NCBI RefSeq assembly: GCF_004340465.1
Contig: NZ_SLVV01000009.1
Span: 229,402 to 293,401 of the forward strand
DNA: 64,000 nt
Origin: Mesobacillus foraminis
GTDB taxonomy: Bacteria; Bacillota; Bacilli; Bacillales; Cytobacillaceae
Direction of reading: 5' to 3'
Shown: in pieces, positions 1 through 10,704 of the stretch
Position numbering within the stretch: position 1 is the stretch's first letter
How the letters are laid out: every line of letters begins with the position of its first letter
Program-made: the position numbers and the translations under genes
The notes under the pieces: model-generated
The model's input: only the letters and a program-made list of their open reading frames with translations
Told to the model about the DNA's origin: nothing
Databases searched by the model: none

Positions 1-24
1 TTTCTATTTTTACGGAGGGATTTT

Positions 25-1968
25 ATGCCTGGCACCTTGCCATTTACCATATCGAAGACTGATTCTTTTTTTGAAAAGCTGAGTGAATGGATCGGTGATG
101 TTTTTTATGAGATATTGCCAGAAGCGGGATTCGAGGAACGAGATGAACAAATTTTCATGGCTTTTCAGCTTGAAAAGGCATTCAAAGATAAGAAGGCTAT
201 GTTTGCAGAAGCGGGTGTTGGCACCGGCAAGACGATCGTCTATCTGTTATATGCTGTCTGCTATGCACGGTATACAAACCAGCCAGCTATCATTGCCTGT
301 GCAGATGAAAGGCTGATTGAACAGCTTGTAAAAAAAGAAGGCGATATTGCAAAGCTTGAACAAGCCCTTCAATTAAATATGGATGTCAGGCTTGCTAAGT
401 CACGTGACCAATATTTATGCCTGAATAAGCTTGACCCGCTTGTTACTGATGATGATGAAGCCTACAATGCGGTGTATGACAGTCTGCCTGCTTTCGTTAA
501 CAGTACATCAACACTGCAAAAATTCCACCGCTATGGAGACCGGACAGAGTATCCATCGCTGACGGATGAACAGTGGGCGAATATATCCTGGGACCCTTTG
601 CAGGACTGCCTGGCTTGCAGCAGGCGTCACCGCTGCGGATTGACGCTTCAGCGGGAGCACTACCGAAATGCCGCCGATATCATTGTCTGCTCACATGATT
701 TTTATATGGAGCATATTTGGACGAAGGAGTCACGGATAAGGGAAGGGGAACTTCCTTTCCTGCCGGATGGCAGCTGTGTCGTTTTTGATGAGGGGCATCT
801 TCTTGAGTTCGCCAGCCAAAAGGCATTGACATACCGCTTTGCCGAGCGGACATTGGAAACATTGCTGACCAGAATCATGGATAATGATGTCAGGGAAAAG
901 ACCCTGGACCTGATGGAACAGGCCATATCGAAAAATGATGAGTTTTTTGCTGAGCTGGCTAAATGCAGCTCTGAAAGCCGGGCATCGGAGAAAATGACTG
1001 TGCATAAAGCGCCATCGGTTACCGCTTTGGCAGAAAACCTTCTTTGGCTTCTTGATTCAATCCAGGAAGAATTAGTGTTTGAAAGTGAAATGTTTGTCAT
1101 CGATGACTATAATCTAAAAATAGTGGAAGAGTACCTTGACCAGATTAGCTATTCCTTATCGCTTTTTGCACGGCGTTCGATCGGAATTAACTGGCTTGAA
1201 AATCATAACGGCGAAAAGACGCTTGTCATCATGCCTAAAATGGTGGAAGAAATATTGCGAAAAGAGGTATTTTCACAGCAAAAGCCTTTTATCTTCTCAT
1301 CCGCAACGCTATCCGAGGGTAACTCGTTTGACTATCTCGCAAAAAGCTTGGGAATTGACGACTATCTTTCCTTTTCAGTCAGTTCGCCGTTTGATTATGA
1401 AGAAAAAATGCGTCTTTATTTACCAGAATTCTCTCCAGTGGATTTTGAAGCCAGGGCAAAATACGCTATGGATCAAATTCAGTCGTCAAATGGCAGGGCT
1501 CTTGTCTTGTTTACCGACATGAATGACCTTCATAGCTTTAAGAAGTATGTGCAGGGAAGCTTCGGATTTCCACTCTTGTTTGAAGGAGATGCAGAAATTT
1601 CAACACTCGTCTCCCGCTTTCAAAATGAAGAACAATCCGTGTTATGCTCGGTAAACCTTTGGGAAGGCCTGGATATCCCGGGGCGAGCATTGGAAAATGT
1701 TATTCTGTTTACGCTTCCGTTTCCGCCAAATGATCCAGTCTTTGCTGCCAAAAGGGAAGAAGCAAGCAACTCGTTCACCGAAGTGGACTTGCCTTACATG
1801 CTCTTAAGGCTTAGACAGGGAATTGGCCGATTGATCAGGACAAGCACAGATCAAGGAGAAGTTCATGTTCTCCTTGATCAAAATCTTGAGCCTGAAGTCC
1901 TGGAACGAATCCATTCTGTTTTGCCTGTTCACCCTTCAAAGCTTAATAACGGAGCCAAACTGGCTTAA
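25..1968 (+). CDS. ypvA: DinG/XPD-family ATP-dependent helicase YpvA
   Basis: A 647-residue superfamily 2 helicase of the DinG/XPD type. Visible motifs are Walker A (EAGVGTGKT, residues 62-70), a DEGH box (255-258), SSATLSEG in motif III, and the arginine-finger motif RLRQGIGRLIRT near the C-terminus. Four cysteines (C132, C195, C198, C204) lie between Walker A and the DEGH box, where XPD-type helicases bind a 4Fe-4S cluster, so it is probably an iron-sulfur 5'-3' helicase. The ATG follows a GGAGGG ribosome binding site. It ends at a bidirectional terminator. The natural substrate is not shown by the sequence; DNA repair or recombination is inferred from the family. Confidence 0.9.
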   Translation: MPGTLPFTISKTDSFFEKLSEWIGDVFYEILPEAGFEERDEQIFMAFQLEKAFKDKKAMFAEAGVGTGKTIVYLLYAVCYARYTNQPAIIACADERLIEQLVKKEGDIAKLEQALQLNMDVRLAKSRDQYLCLNKLDPLVTDDDEAYNAVYDSLPAFVNSTSTLQKFHRYGDRTEYPSLTDEQWANISWDPLQDCLACSRRHRCGLTLQREHYRNAADIIVCSHDFYMEHIWTKESRIREGELPFLPDGSCVVFDEGHLLEFASQKALTYRFAERTLETLLTRIMDNDVREKTLDLMEQAISKNDEFFAELAKCSSESRASEKMTVHKAPSVTALAENLLWLLDSIQEELVFESEMFVIDDYNLKIVEEYLDQISYSLSLFARRSIGINWLENHNGEKTLVIMPKMVEEILRKEVFSQQKPFIFSSATLSEGNSFDYLAKSLGIDDYLSFSVSSPFDYEEKMRLYLPEFSPVDFEARAKYAMDQIQSSNGRALVLFTDMNDLHSFKKYVQGSFGFPLLFEGDAEISTLVSRFQNEEQSVLCSVNLWEGLDIPGRALENVILFTLPFPPNDPVFAAKREEASNSFTEVDLPYMLLRLRQGIGRLIRTSTDQGEVHVLLDQNLEPEVLERIHSVLPVHPSKLNNGAKLA

Positions 1969-1974
1969 CGAACA

Positions 1975-2009
1975 AAAGGGTGTCCCTCAATTAAGGGGAC
2001 ACCCTTTTT
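1975..2009 (+). terminator. Rho-independent terminator, usable in both directions
   Basis: A 12-bp stem (AAAGGGTGTCCC and its complement) with a short loop is followed by TTTTT. It closes ypvA and overlaps the last codons of the convergent small gene at 1991-2140. Confidence 0.8.
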
Positions 2010-2140
2010 GGCATGTCTTCAGCACCATCACACTCGAAACACAGCAGCTGCTGCTGGTCATCCACGGACCCGTTCAGGAATCCATCCAGACAGAATACTT
2101 CTTTTCCGCATTGAATACATTCTCCAACCAGCTCTTTCAC
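1991..2140 (-). CDS. Small zinc-ribbon protein (49 aa)
   Basis: This GTG-started frame encodes 49 residues beginning MKELVGECIQCGKEVFCLDG. A GGAGGAG ribosome binding site lies 6 nt upstream of the GTG. Two CxxC knuckles (CIQC at 8-11 and CFEC near 34-37) indicate a compact zinc ribbon. It is convergent with ypvA and its 3' end is inside the shared terminator. It has no recognisable catalytic domain; a metal-binding adaptor or nucleic-acid-binding role is only inferred. Short length and a GTG start make it easy to miss in automatic gene calling. Confidence 0.7.
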   Translation of the reverse strand: MKELVGECIQCGKEVFCLDGFLNGSVDDQQQLLCFECDGAEDMPKRVSP

Positions 2141-2293
2141 TAAATCTCCTCCTTGATTCTAGTAATATATTCAGGCTCATGACATAATCATACCATTTCA
2201 GGTGTTCCTTTTTTTAGATTGAATGGTCTGTTTTAGACCTGTTATTGATTGAATATGTTAATATAAGGAAGAGAATAAAAAGGGGGAACCTTA

Positions 2294-3805
2294 ATGGATA
2301 TACTTAAAATAGAAAGACAATTTCTTGAGTATGTGAAAAAAATGTCCGCCTACGAGGAAGCGTTAGCCGTTATTTACTGGGATTTGCGGACAGGAGCTCC
2401 AAAAGACGGAATAGATCAGCGTTCTGAAGTGATCGGAGTCTTATCTTCTGAGGTCTTTAAAATGTCCACTTCTGAAGAAATGGCTTCTTATATATCTGCC
2501 TTAAGTTCGGAAGAAAACACCTCTTCACTGGTCAAAAAGGCAGTTGAAGTCTGCAGGAAAGAGTTTGAACGCAACAGGAAAATTCCTGCGGAGGAGTATA
2601 AAGAATATGTCATTCTCCAGTCAAAAGCAGAAAGTGTCTGGGAAGAAGCAAAGTCAAATTCAGATTTCGAAATGTTCAGACCTTATCTCGAAAAGCTTGT
2701 TGAGACCACAAAAAGGTTCATTGGCTACTGGGGTTTTAAAGGAAACAAGTATAACACACTTCTTGAAATGTACGAACCCGGCGTGACAGTGGAGATGCTC
2801 GATACTGTTTTTGGAGATTTGCGTAAAAGGATCGTTCCGCTGGTAAAGGAAATTTCGGAATCTCCGAATAAGCCGCATACTGGCTTCTTGTTTGAAAAAT
2901 TTCCAAAGGAAAACCAGCGGGAATTCAGCCTGGAGATTCTAAAGCAAATGGGATATAACTTTAATGCCGGTCGTCTTGATGAAACAGTTCACCCATTTGC
3001 CATTGGAATCAACCCAGGAGATGTGCGTGTAACGACAAAATACGATGAAAACGATTTTCGGACGGCTGTCTTTGGGACTATCCATGAAGGGGGCCATGCG
3101 CTTTATGAACAAAATCTTTCCAGTGAGTTAATCGGGACACCGCTCTCAACAGGTACTTCCATGGGAATCCATGAATCACAATCACTGTTTTATGAAAATT
3201 TTGTTGGGCGCAATCTTTCCTTTTGGAAGAAGAATTATCACTTGCTGAAAGACTTTGCAGGAGAGCAATTCGATGATGTTCCCATCGAGGATTTTTACCG
3301 GGCAATAAATGAATCAAAATCATCTCTGATCAGAATTGAGGCGGATGAGCTGACGTACCCTTTGCATATCATGGTGCGTTATGAAATCGAAAAAGGTCTG
3401 TTTAATGATGAAATAGAAGTGAAGGACCTTCCTGAAATCTGGAACGATAAGTATGAGGAGTATCTTGGAATCAGGCCGAAAACAAATGCAGAAGGGGTTC
3501 TTCAGGATGTTCATTGGGCTGGAGGAAGCTTTGGCTATTTTCCATCGTATGCACTGGGTTATATGTATGCCGCCCAATTCAAAAATGCGATGGAACTAGA
3601 CTTGGACTTTGACACTCTGCTTGAAGAGGGCAATCTCCTACCCATTCAGCAATGGTTGACAGAAAAGATTCATCAGCATGGAAAAATGAAACAGCCGCTC
3701 GAAATTCTCCGGGATGTAACAGGAGAAGGACTGAATGCCACTTACCTTGCCGACTACCTCACAAATAAATATCAGGAGGTCTACAGACTATCCTTGAAGC
3801 AGTAG
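2294..3805 (+). CDS. ypwA: M32 carboxypeptidase (Taq carboxypeptidase family)
   Basis: A 503-residue cytoplasmic metallocarboxypeptidase of family M32, the usual family length. The zinc motif HEGGH is at residues 264-268, and the following HESQS segment (about 293-297) supplies the third ligand, glutamate. The C-terminal part carries family-typical GSFGYFPSYALGYMYAAQ-like sequence. The ATG follows AAAGGGGGAACC. Members remove C-terminal residues from short peptides with broad specificity except before proline, so a role in peptide turnover is likely. It is monocistronic in appearance, with a DMT transporter 35 nt downstream that could be cotranscribed. Confidence 0.92.
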   Translation: MDILKIERQFLEYVKKMSAYEEALAVIYWDLRTGAPKDGIDQRSEVIGVLSSEVFKMSTSEEMASYISALSSEENTSSLVKKAVEVCRKEFERNRKIPAEEYKEYVILQSKAESVWEEAKSNSDFEMFRPYLEKLVETTKRFIGYWGFKGNKYNTLLEMYEPGVTVEMLDTVFGDLRKRIVPLVKEISESPNKPHTGFLFEKFPKENQREFSLEILKQMGYNFNAGRLDETVHPFAIGINPGDVRVTTKYDENDFRTAVFGTIHEGGHALYEQNLSSELIGTPLSTGTSMGIHESQSLFYENFVGRNLSFWKKNYHLLKDFAGEQFDDVPIEDFYRAINESKSSLIRIEADELTYPLHIMVRYEIEKGLFNDEIEVKDLPEIWNDKYEEYLGIRPKTNAEGVLQDVHWAGGSFGYFPSYALGYMYAAQFKNAMELDLDFDTLLEEGNLLPIQQWLTEKIHQHGKMKQPLEILRDVTGEGLNATYLADYLTNKYQEVYRLSLKQ

Positions 3806-3839
3806 CCTTTTCCACTATGTTTAATATGGAAAGGCGAGG

Positions 3840-4730
3840 GTGAGGAAGTTGCCATATTTAGCAATCGCCTTTGCGGCACTCATGTGGGGGTTAATTGGAT
3901 TTTTTGTCAAGGGTCTTTCTTCGGCAGGGTTCAGCGCAATGGACATAGTCACAATCAGAGTGACTGTGGCTGCAATAGTGCTGATCGGCATAGGTATTAT
4001 CTTTTATCGTTCCTATTTAAAAATAAACTGGAGCGATTTGCCGCTGTTTATGGGCACCGGCCTGTTAAGCATTGTGTTTTTTAACTGGTGTTACTTTACT
4101 GCCATGGAAAAGATGAATATTCCGGTGGCCGCAGCGCTTCTTTATACATCACCGGCATTTGTGATTGTTTTATCGTTGCTGTTTTTAAAAGAAAAATTAA
4201 CTGTTTACAAGGTGATTGCTGTAGTTGGAACAATCACCGGCTGTACATTGGTGGCCGGGGTTTATTCCGTTCAAGGAAGCAGCTTTCCAGTTTCAAGTAT
4301 CATGATTGGTTTGGGAGCTGGTCTGGGCTATGCGCTATATAGTATTTTCGGGAAATTAGCGCTAAGGAAATACCACCCTTTTACTCTCACAATCTATACA
4401 TTTGTGACAGCTTCGGTCTTTATGCTCCCTGTGTTTTTCACAGGGGAAAAAGTGCAAATTGGCTGGAGCGGGGACTTTTACCTGTATGCTCTTGGGCTGG
4501 GGGTCGTACCAACAGTCCTGGCCTATTTTGCTTACTCCTGGGGATTGGGGAAAGTTGATAGCAGTACTGCGGCCATCATTGCTACGATTGAACCTGTAGC
4601 TGCGGCCTTCCTTGGGGTGATGGCTTTTGGAGATACCCTCAATATATCCCAAACATTGGGAATCGTACTTATTCTTTTATCAGTATCAGCTGTAAATCTT
4701 CCAAAGAGAAAACGCCAGCTTGAAGGTTAA
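3840..4730 (+). CDS. EamA-family (DMT) transporter
   Basis: A 296-residue integral membrane protein with about ten hydrophobic segments and the duplicated five-helix EamA layout (repeats roughly 1-140 and 150-290). It belongs to the drug/metabolite transporter superfamily, whose members mostly export amino acids, metabolites or drugs; the substrate cannot be read from sequence. The start is GTG behind AAGGCGAG. A bidirectional terminator follows directly. A second, diverged EamA paralogue is encoded at 20730-21674. Confidence 0.85.
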   Translation: MRKLPYLAIAFAALMWGLIGFFVKGLSSAGFSAMDIVTIRVTVAAIVLIGIGIIFYRSYLKINWSDLPLFMGTGLLSIVFFNWCYFTAMEKMNIPVAAALLYTSPAFVIVLSLLFLKEKLTVYKVIAVVGTITGCTLVAGVYSVQGSSFPVSSIMIGLGAGLGYALYSIFGKLALRKYHPFTLTIYTFVTASVFMLPVFFTGEKVQIGWSGDFYLYALGLGVVPTVLAYFAYSWGLGKVDSSTAAIIATIEPVAAAFLGVMAFGDTLNISQTLGIVLILLSVSAVNLPKRKRQLEG

Positions 4731-4749
4731 ACTGTTCATGCAAACAGAC

Positions 4750-4787
4750 AAAAAAGCGCTCCATGACTGAATGGAACGCTTTTTTTG
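4750..4787 (+). terminator. Bidirectional terminator between the EamA gene and cbaA
   Basis: An interrupted stem AAAAAAGCG-c-TCCA pairs with TGGA-a-CGCTTTTTT. A-rich and T-rich flanks let it serve both convergent units. Confidence 0.8.
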
Positions 4788-4805
4788 TTTTTCCTGGGCA
4801 GTCTG

Positions 4806-6460
4806 CTACCAAAGCTTATAGCCTTTTGATCCGACTGGAGCATTTTGGATCATATCAATGAATGGGATGGTGTAGGCGAACAAGATTAGAAGTACAGCAA
4901 TACCAAGCCAAAGCTTCCAGTTTTCAAGCACCATTGGCGCTTTTTCCCTCTTGTCTGCTGCTTCACCCACTGGGAAATCCTCTTCGCCTTTAGGAGCTAA
5001 GAAAGCAAGATTGATAAAAATGTAGAGCATCAGAATGATTCCCAAGAATAAAATCGAACCGCCAACAGCCTGCGCGATTTGATATGGAATCCACTCGGCT
5101 GCCTGAGCTGCACCCCCATACTCAGAGTATGCAGAGCGGCGAGGAGCACCGAGCAAACCTGCCGCATGCATAGCCCCCGACATAAAGGTCATGCCAATTG
5201 CCCAGAAAACTCCCTGGACAATGGCCAGTTTGTTCATCGCCTTTGTCAAAGTCCTGCCAGTAAGATGCGGGACAAGCCAGTAGCTTATACCAAAAAACGT
5301 AAGAACTACAGCTGTTGCGACCGTCAAGTGAAAGTGGCCTGTGACCCAGATTGTATTATGGACAACTTGGTTCATCTGATGAGATGCATTAATTATGCCG
5401 CCAGCGCCGGCAGGGATAAAGCTCAGCATCCCAATAAATGGAACGATAAAACGCGCATCGCCCCATGGCAGCTTTTTGAGCCAACCGAACAGCCCCGTTG
5501 CTCCCTTTGAACGGCCAAAGGTTTCAAAAGTGGCAAAAAGTGAAAAGGCTGTCATAAGGGATGGGATGATGACCATAAAAGTCAAAATAACCTGGAAAAA
5601 TTTCCATGCAGGGTCAATGCCGGGCTCCAGTAGCTGATGGTGGAAGCCAACAGGGATGGAGAATAGTAAAAAGAGGATAAAAGTTAAACGGGCAAGTGAA
5701 TCCGAAAAAATCTTTCCGCCAATAATTTTTGGAATGATCACATACCATGCCATATAAGCTGGCAGCAGCCAGAAATAAACCAGGGGTGCCCAAAATACCA
5801 GAATAATGTTCTGCTTATCGCTACATCAACGGTTTCAACCAGGCCCAGTGACCAAGGCAATAACTGAAATAAGACGGTAGAGGCAACCCCAATGGTGGCA
5901 ATAATCCACATCAGAGTATTTACCAATGACATAAAAGTCAGCAGCGGGCTGGGTTTTCCAGGGTTTTTCTTTCTCCATGCAGCATACGCCATGATGATGA
6001 CCGAACCGTCAACCCAGCTTCCGACAATCACCAGGGTAAGCCCAAGATAGTAGAGGGCATGTGCCTGCAGAGGTGCGTAAAAAGTATATAAAACAGAAGC
6101 CTCATTCAATAGAATCATCACCGCTGCCATAATGGTCCCCGCAGTCATGATCCAGAAACCAGTCCAGCCTGCGAGACGCTGTTTATTGGTTAAAGTTCCC
6201 GAAGTACGGCTTACAGCGACGATCTGAAAACCAATGATAAAGAAAGTAGTCAAAACAAGTCCGAGAACTACACCATGGACCGTCAGAATTTGATAGTACC
6301 CAATCCCGGCAGGTAGCTGGAATTTTCCCGACCTTACCAGTACTTGTAGCAGACCGGCCATGCCGCCCACTGCAAGGGCGATAAAAGCTACATAAAAATG
6401 AGCCATGCCAAGTTTTCCGTCCCTGCGGTCCACTTTTATTTTTTCAGATACAGAATTCAT
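4806..6460 (-). pseudogene. cbaA: ba3-type cytochrome c oxidase subunit I, frameshifted
   Basis: Two frames together make a full-length subunit I of about 555 residues: a 240-codon N-terminal frame (5738-6460) and a C-terminal frame (4806-5753). The break follows FGHP in the first frame; restoring one C in the run at 5783-5786 (plus-strand GGGG) would give the expected FGHP-LVYFWLLPAY reading. Heme and copper ligands are otherwise present: the heme-b histidine in TVHGVV, CuB HH in GFHHQL, and GHFHLT for the second heme-b/a3 histidines. Without a correction or slippage the oxidase core would be truncated just after the CuB histidine. It starts by ATGA overlap with cbaB. It could be a sequencing error in a C run or a true mutation. 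Confidence 0.85.
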
Positions 6461-6942
6461 TTTTCCACCACCTTAATTTTAGACGTCATCATATGGTGTC
6501 CGGCTCCGCAATATTCGTTGCAGAGAATCAGAAATTCTCCTGTTTTGTCAAAGGTTGTTGTGAATTCAGAAATATAGCCGGGCTCCAGCATCATATTAAT
6601 ATTGGTTCCGGCGACGGAAAAGCCATGAACCACATCCTTAGTGGTTGCCAGCACCTTCACTTTTGCACCTAAAGGCACCTCTACTTCACCAGGGTTGTAT
6701 TGGAAGGCGGAAGCGACGAATACTAGTTCATAATCCCATTCTTTTCCTTTAACTTTTTTTAGCCCAGGCTGATCAAATGGCGCAGTGGTATCTACCTTTT
6801 CTGGATTGATTGTAGCAAGGCAGCTGGGAGGCTGATTCCCCAGGTAAAAGGCGCTTACGCCTACGACCGAAAGGAAGACTAGCAATGTGGCTACGCCAAA
6901 TATCAGCCAGATTTTTTCAAATTTGTGAATATGCATGTTCAT
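6457..6942 (-). CDS. cbaB: ba3-type cytochrome c oxidase subunit II (CuA)
   Basis: A 161-residue protein with one N-terminal membrane anchor (about 12-33) and an external cupredoxin domain. The CuA ligands are seen: histidine in VVHGFSV and the C-terminal set LCNEYCGAGHHM (CxxxCxxxHxxM). It receives electrons from cytochrome c and passes them to subunit I. The ATG follows AAAGGGGAATGA. It lies between the small subunit IIa gene and cbaA and overlaps cbaA by ATGA. The Sco-type copper chaperone at 45906-46478 is a plausible assembly factor for its CuA centre. Confidence 0.92.
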   Translation of the reverse strand: MNMHIHKFEKIWLIFGVATLLVFLSVVGVSAFYLGNQPPSCLATINPEKVDTTAPFDQPGLKKVKGKEWDYELVFVASAFQYNPGEVEVPLGAKVKVLATTKDVVHGFSVAGTNINMMLEPGYISEFTTTFDKTGEFLILCNEYCGAGHHMMTSKIKVVEK

Positions 6943-6965
6943 TCATTCCCCTTTGGTTATTTATA

Positions 6966-7115
6966 CTAGAATCGATCAACAAATAAATAAAAAACGCCAA
7001 CCCAAGTAATGATCAGAAAGAACCCAAGCAAGAAAACGGAGGCCAATGTTCCTTTCAATGAAGATTGGTCTTCCACCTTCGTGCTCGTCTTTTTTTCGAG
7101 TCCAGGCTGTGCCAC
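6966..7115 (-). CDS. Cytochrome c oxidase subunit IIa (small subunit)
   Basis: A 49-residue GTG-started frame immediately upstream of cbaB, preceded by GGAAGGGAG. It has a charged N-terminus of about 23 residues (MAQPGLEKKTSTKVEDQ...) and one transmembrane helix (about 24-46) ending VFYLFVDRF. Length, single helix and first position in the operon match the subunit IIa of ba3 oxidases, which supplies the helix missing from the short subunit II. It is therefore the promoter-proximal gene of the oxidase operon. The family assignment is from pattern and context, not a search. Confidence 0.8.
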   Translation of the reverse strand: MAQPGLEKKTSTKVEDQSSLKGTLASVFLLGFFLIITWVGVFYLFVDRF

Positions 7116-7457
7116 TAATGCCCACTCCCTTCCGTTAATTAAACAATGAGTACATTTTCATCATACAAAACAATTGTGTAACTGCCATCGGGTTTTCCCC
7201 AGTTCACAAATTGTTCATTCTTGTTATATTTACTATGATAGTAGTGTAAAGTTGTTGTAACAGTGATTTTTATCACATCACTTCGGGGGAAGCTGTGAAC
7301 AATATGTGAAACCGCATTTTGTGAAAAAGTGGGCATTTGAAAGGGTATCAAAACAGTATCGGGAATATGCCTGGATGAATATACAAACAAATAGAGAATT
7401 TTTTGCGAACTATTAATTCGCAGTTTGTAAAAAATATTCGGATTTCAGTGATTACTA

Positions 7458-7485
7458 TTGAAATATTAAGAGCAAGTGTTATAAT
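7458..7485 (+). promoter_or_regulatory. Sigma-A promoter of xpt-pbuX
   Basis: TTGAAA at 7458-7463, a 16-bp spacer, and TATAAT at 7480-7485 with the extended TG element. It lies 22 bp upstream of the riboswitch aptamer. Confidence 0.75.
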
Positions 7486-7506
7486 AATTTATGAAATTGA
7501 TAGTTT

Positions 7507-7577
7507 CACTCATATAATCGCAGGGATATGGCCTGCAAGTTTCTACCGGATTGCCGTAAATAATCCGACTATGAGTG
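7507..7577 (+). ncRNA. Purine riboswitch aptamer, guanine type
   Basis: The conserved P1 strands CACTCATA and TATGAGTG flank the invariant elements ATAATCG, GATATGG, GTTTCTACC and CCGTAAAT. The specificity base in GACTATGAG is C, as in guanine-binding members (U in adenine-binding ones). The element precedes a terminator and xpt-pbuX, the classic guanine/xanthine salvage target. Ligand binding should favour the terminator and turn the operon off. Confidence 0.95.
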
Positions 7578-7625
7578 GGCAATGGGAAGACCCTCTTATG
7601 GTTCTTCTGAAACCTTTAACGCCAG

Positions 7626-9615
<1,990 letters not shown>

Positions 9616-9764
9616 CAATTATTGGAATAATATATTTTCCAGCATTCCTTGCTATTCAGTCTTCAGTTTGTTATTCTTAAAAAGAATTATTTTTGTTCGC
9701 TATGTAAGGATCGATAAGTGATAAAGCTTTACGTCTTGAATATGAGCAAGGATAGTAATACATT

Positions 9765-9786
9765 GTGCGTTCTTCGCACTGGGAGG
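9765..9786 (+). promoter_or_regulatory. Leader hairpin next to the csp ribosome binding site
   Basis: GTGCG (9765-9769), loop TTCTT, CGCAC (9775-9779), directly followed by the GGGAGG ribosome binding site. It is part of a leader of unknown length; cold-shock leaders are commonly structured, so a thermosensing role is possible but unproven. Confidence 0.4.
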
Positions 9787-9794
9787 CAACAAAC

Positions 9795-9995
9795 ATGGAA
9801 AATGGAAAAGTAAAATGGTTTAATGCAGAAAAAGGTTTCGGATTCATCGAACGTGAAGGCGGAGAAGATGTATTCGTTCATTTCTCAGCAATTCAAGGCG
9901 AAGGCTTTAAATCTTTAGATGAAGGCCAGGAAGTATCTTTTGATATCGAACAAGGCCAGCGCGGAGCTCAAGCAGCAAACGTCCGCAAAATGTAA
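9795..9995 (+). CDS. Cold-shock protein (CspA/CspD type)
   Basis: A 66-residue single OB-fold cold-shock protein that binds single-stranded nucleic acid. The RNP1-like KGFGFIE and RNP2-like VFVHFSAI motifs are intact. The ATG at 9795 follows GGGAGGCAACAAAC and gives the standard length; a GTG extension would run into the leader. It is very similar to the second Csp at 23133-23333, differing mainly near residues 10-20 and at the C-terminus. It is monocistronic, with its own terminator. Confidence 0.95.
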   Translation: MENGKVKWFNAEKGFGFIEREGGEDVFVHFSAIQGEGFKSLDEGQEVSFDIEQGQRGAQAANVRKM

Positions 9996-10007
9996 TTAAA
10001 AGAATTA

Positions 10008-10044
10008 ACAGGCAGCCCTTATTCAAGGGGCTGCCTGTTTTTTT
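10008..10044 (+). terminator. Terminator of the first csp gene
   Basis: ACAGGCAGCCC pairs with GGCTGCCTGT across a short AT-rich loop and is followed by seven T residues. Confidence 0.85.
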
Positions 10045-10495
10045 GTGGAGATAGGTTCAGAAGGACTTTCTTTCTGAACCTTATTCGCTTTTTACTTGAA
10101 TGTTTTTCTCTTCAGAGTGGACCTGCATAGGCTGATTTGTTGCCATGATAATAATAGTTCTCGATGAATAGGCTATATTTCCTCAAACAGCATTTTATAT
10201 GAAACAAGTTAAAGCATTGCCGGCTGTCAATCAGTCTTTACCTATCGTTACAGGTGTTTTGTTCGCTAACGGCAGGGTGACCGGGGAGCCAGCCCTAAGC
10301 TCCTTGGTTCTTCAAAAATCTTCTCCCGCAGGTGGCTTCGCAGCTCCAATCATTTGGACTTTATCCGCAGTAGGCAATCATAAAATTCATAGTCTCGAAG
10401 ATTCATCCAAAGCTGTTTTTTTGTTTTTATTTCACCTTTATTTGGCCGAAGCAATAAACTAGTATAAATTGATCCTGTCAGGGATGTGATGAAAG
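10045..10495. other. 450-bp intergenic region with no convincing gene
   Basis: A hairpin AGGTTCAGAA...TTCTGAACCT is at about 10052-10081. The block 10265-10350 is unusually GC-rich for an intergenic region, and on the minus strand reads like a structured or repeated element. A frame at 10199-10462 has no ribosome binding site and unlikely composition and is not accepted. Confidence 0.5.
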
Positions 10496-10621
10496 ATGCA
10501 GAAGTTTTACTGCGACCGGTGCCGTCAGCTGTATAATGAATTGCAAACCTGTAAGCGCTGCGGTACATTGGCGGTCAAGAAAATTTGGATTGAGGTACAA
10601 TCCCAGCCGAATTCTAAATAA
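10496..10621 (+). CDS. Small zinc-ribbon protein (41 aa)
   Basis: A 41-residue frame beginning MQKFYCDRCRQLYNELQTCK with two CxxC pairs (CDRC at 6-9 and CKRC at 19-22), a typical treble-clef or rubredoxin-like zinc knuckle spacing. A GATGTGATGAAAG sequence upstream gives only a weak ribosome binding site. It ends immediately before a good terminator, which supports a real transcription unit. Function is unknown. It is below common length cutoffs. Confidence 0.55.
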   Translation: MQKFYCDRCRQLYNELQTCKRCGTLAVKKIWIEVQSQPNSK

Positions 10622-10624
10622 ACC

Positions 10625-10653
10625 AAAGGCATCGGGGTTCCGGTGCCTTTTTT
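10625..10653 (+). terminator. Terminator after the 41-aa zinc-ribbon gene
   Basis: AAAGGCATCGG pairs with CCGGTGCCTTT around GGTT and is followed by T residues. Confidence 0.8.
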
Positions 10654-10704
10654 CGATAATGTGTTAAAATGTTTTTGGAAAAATAGAAAAGGAATGGTGA
10701 TTTA

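Noticed and set aside
7139..7390. 83-codon open frame on the minus strand upstream of the oxidase operon
   Set aside because: No ribosome binding site and no protein-like pattern; it occupies the regulatory region of cbaD.
10143..10165. Fur box in ATGATAATAATAGTTCTCG
   Set aside because: The right half-site matches poorly (about 10 of 14) and no gene follows at a suitable distance.
10199..10462. 87-codon open frame on the plus strand
   Set aside because: No Shine-Dalgarno sequence and unlikely composition; better explained as non-coding or repeat DNA.
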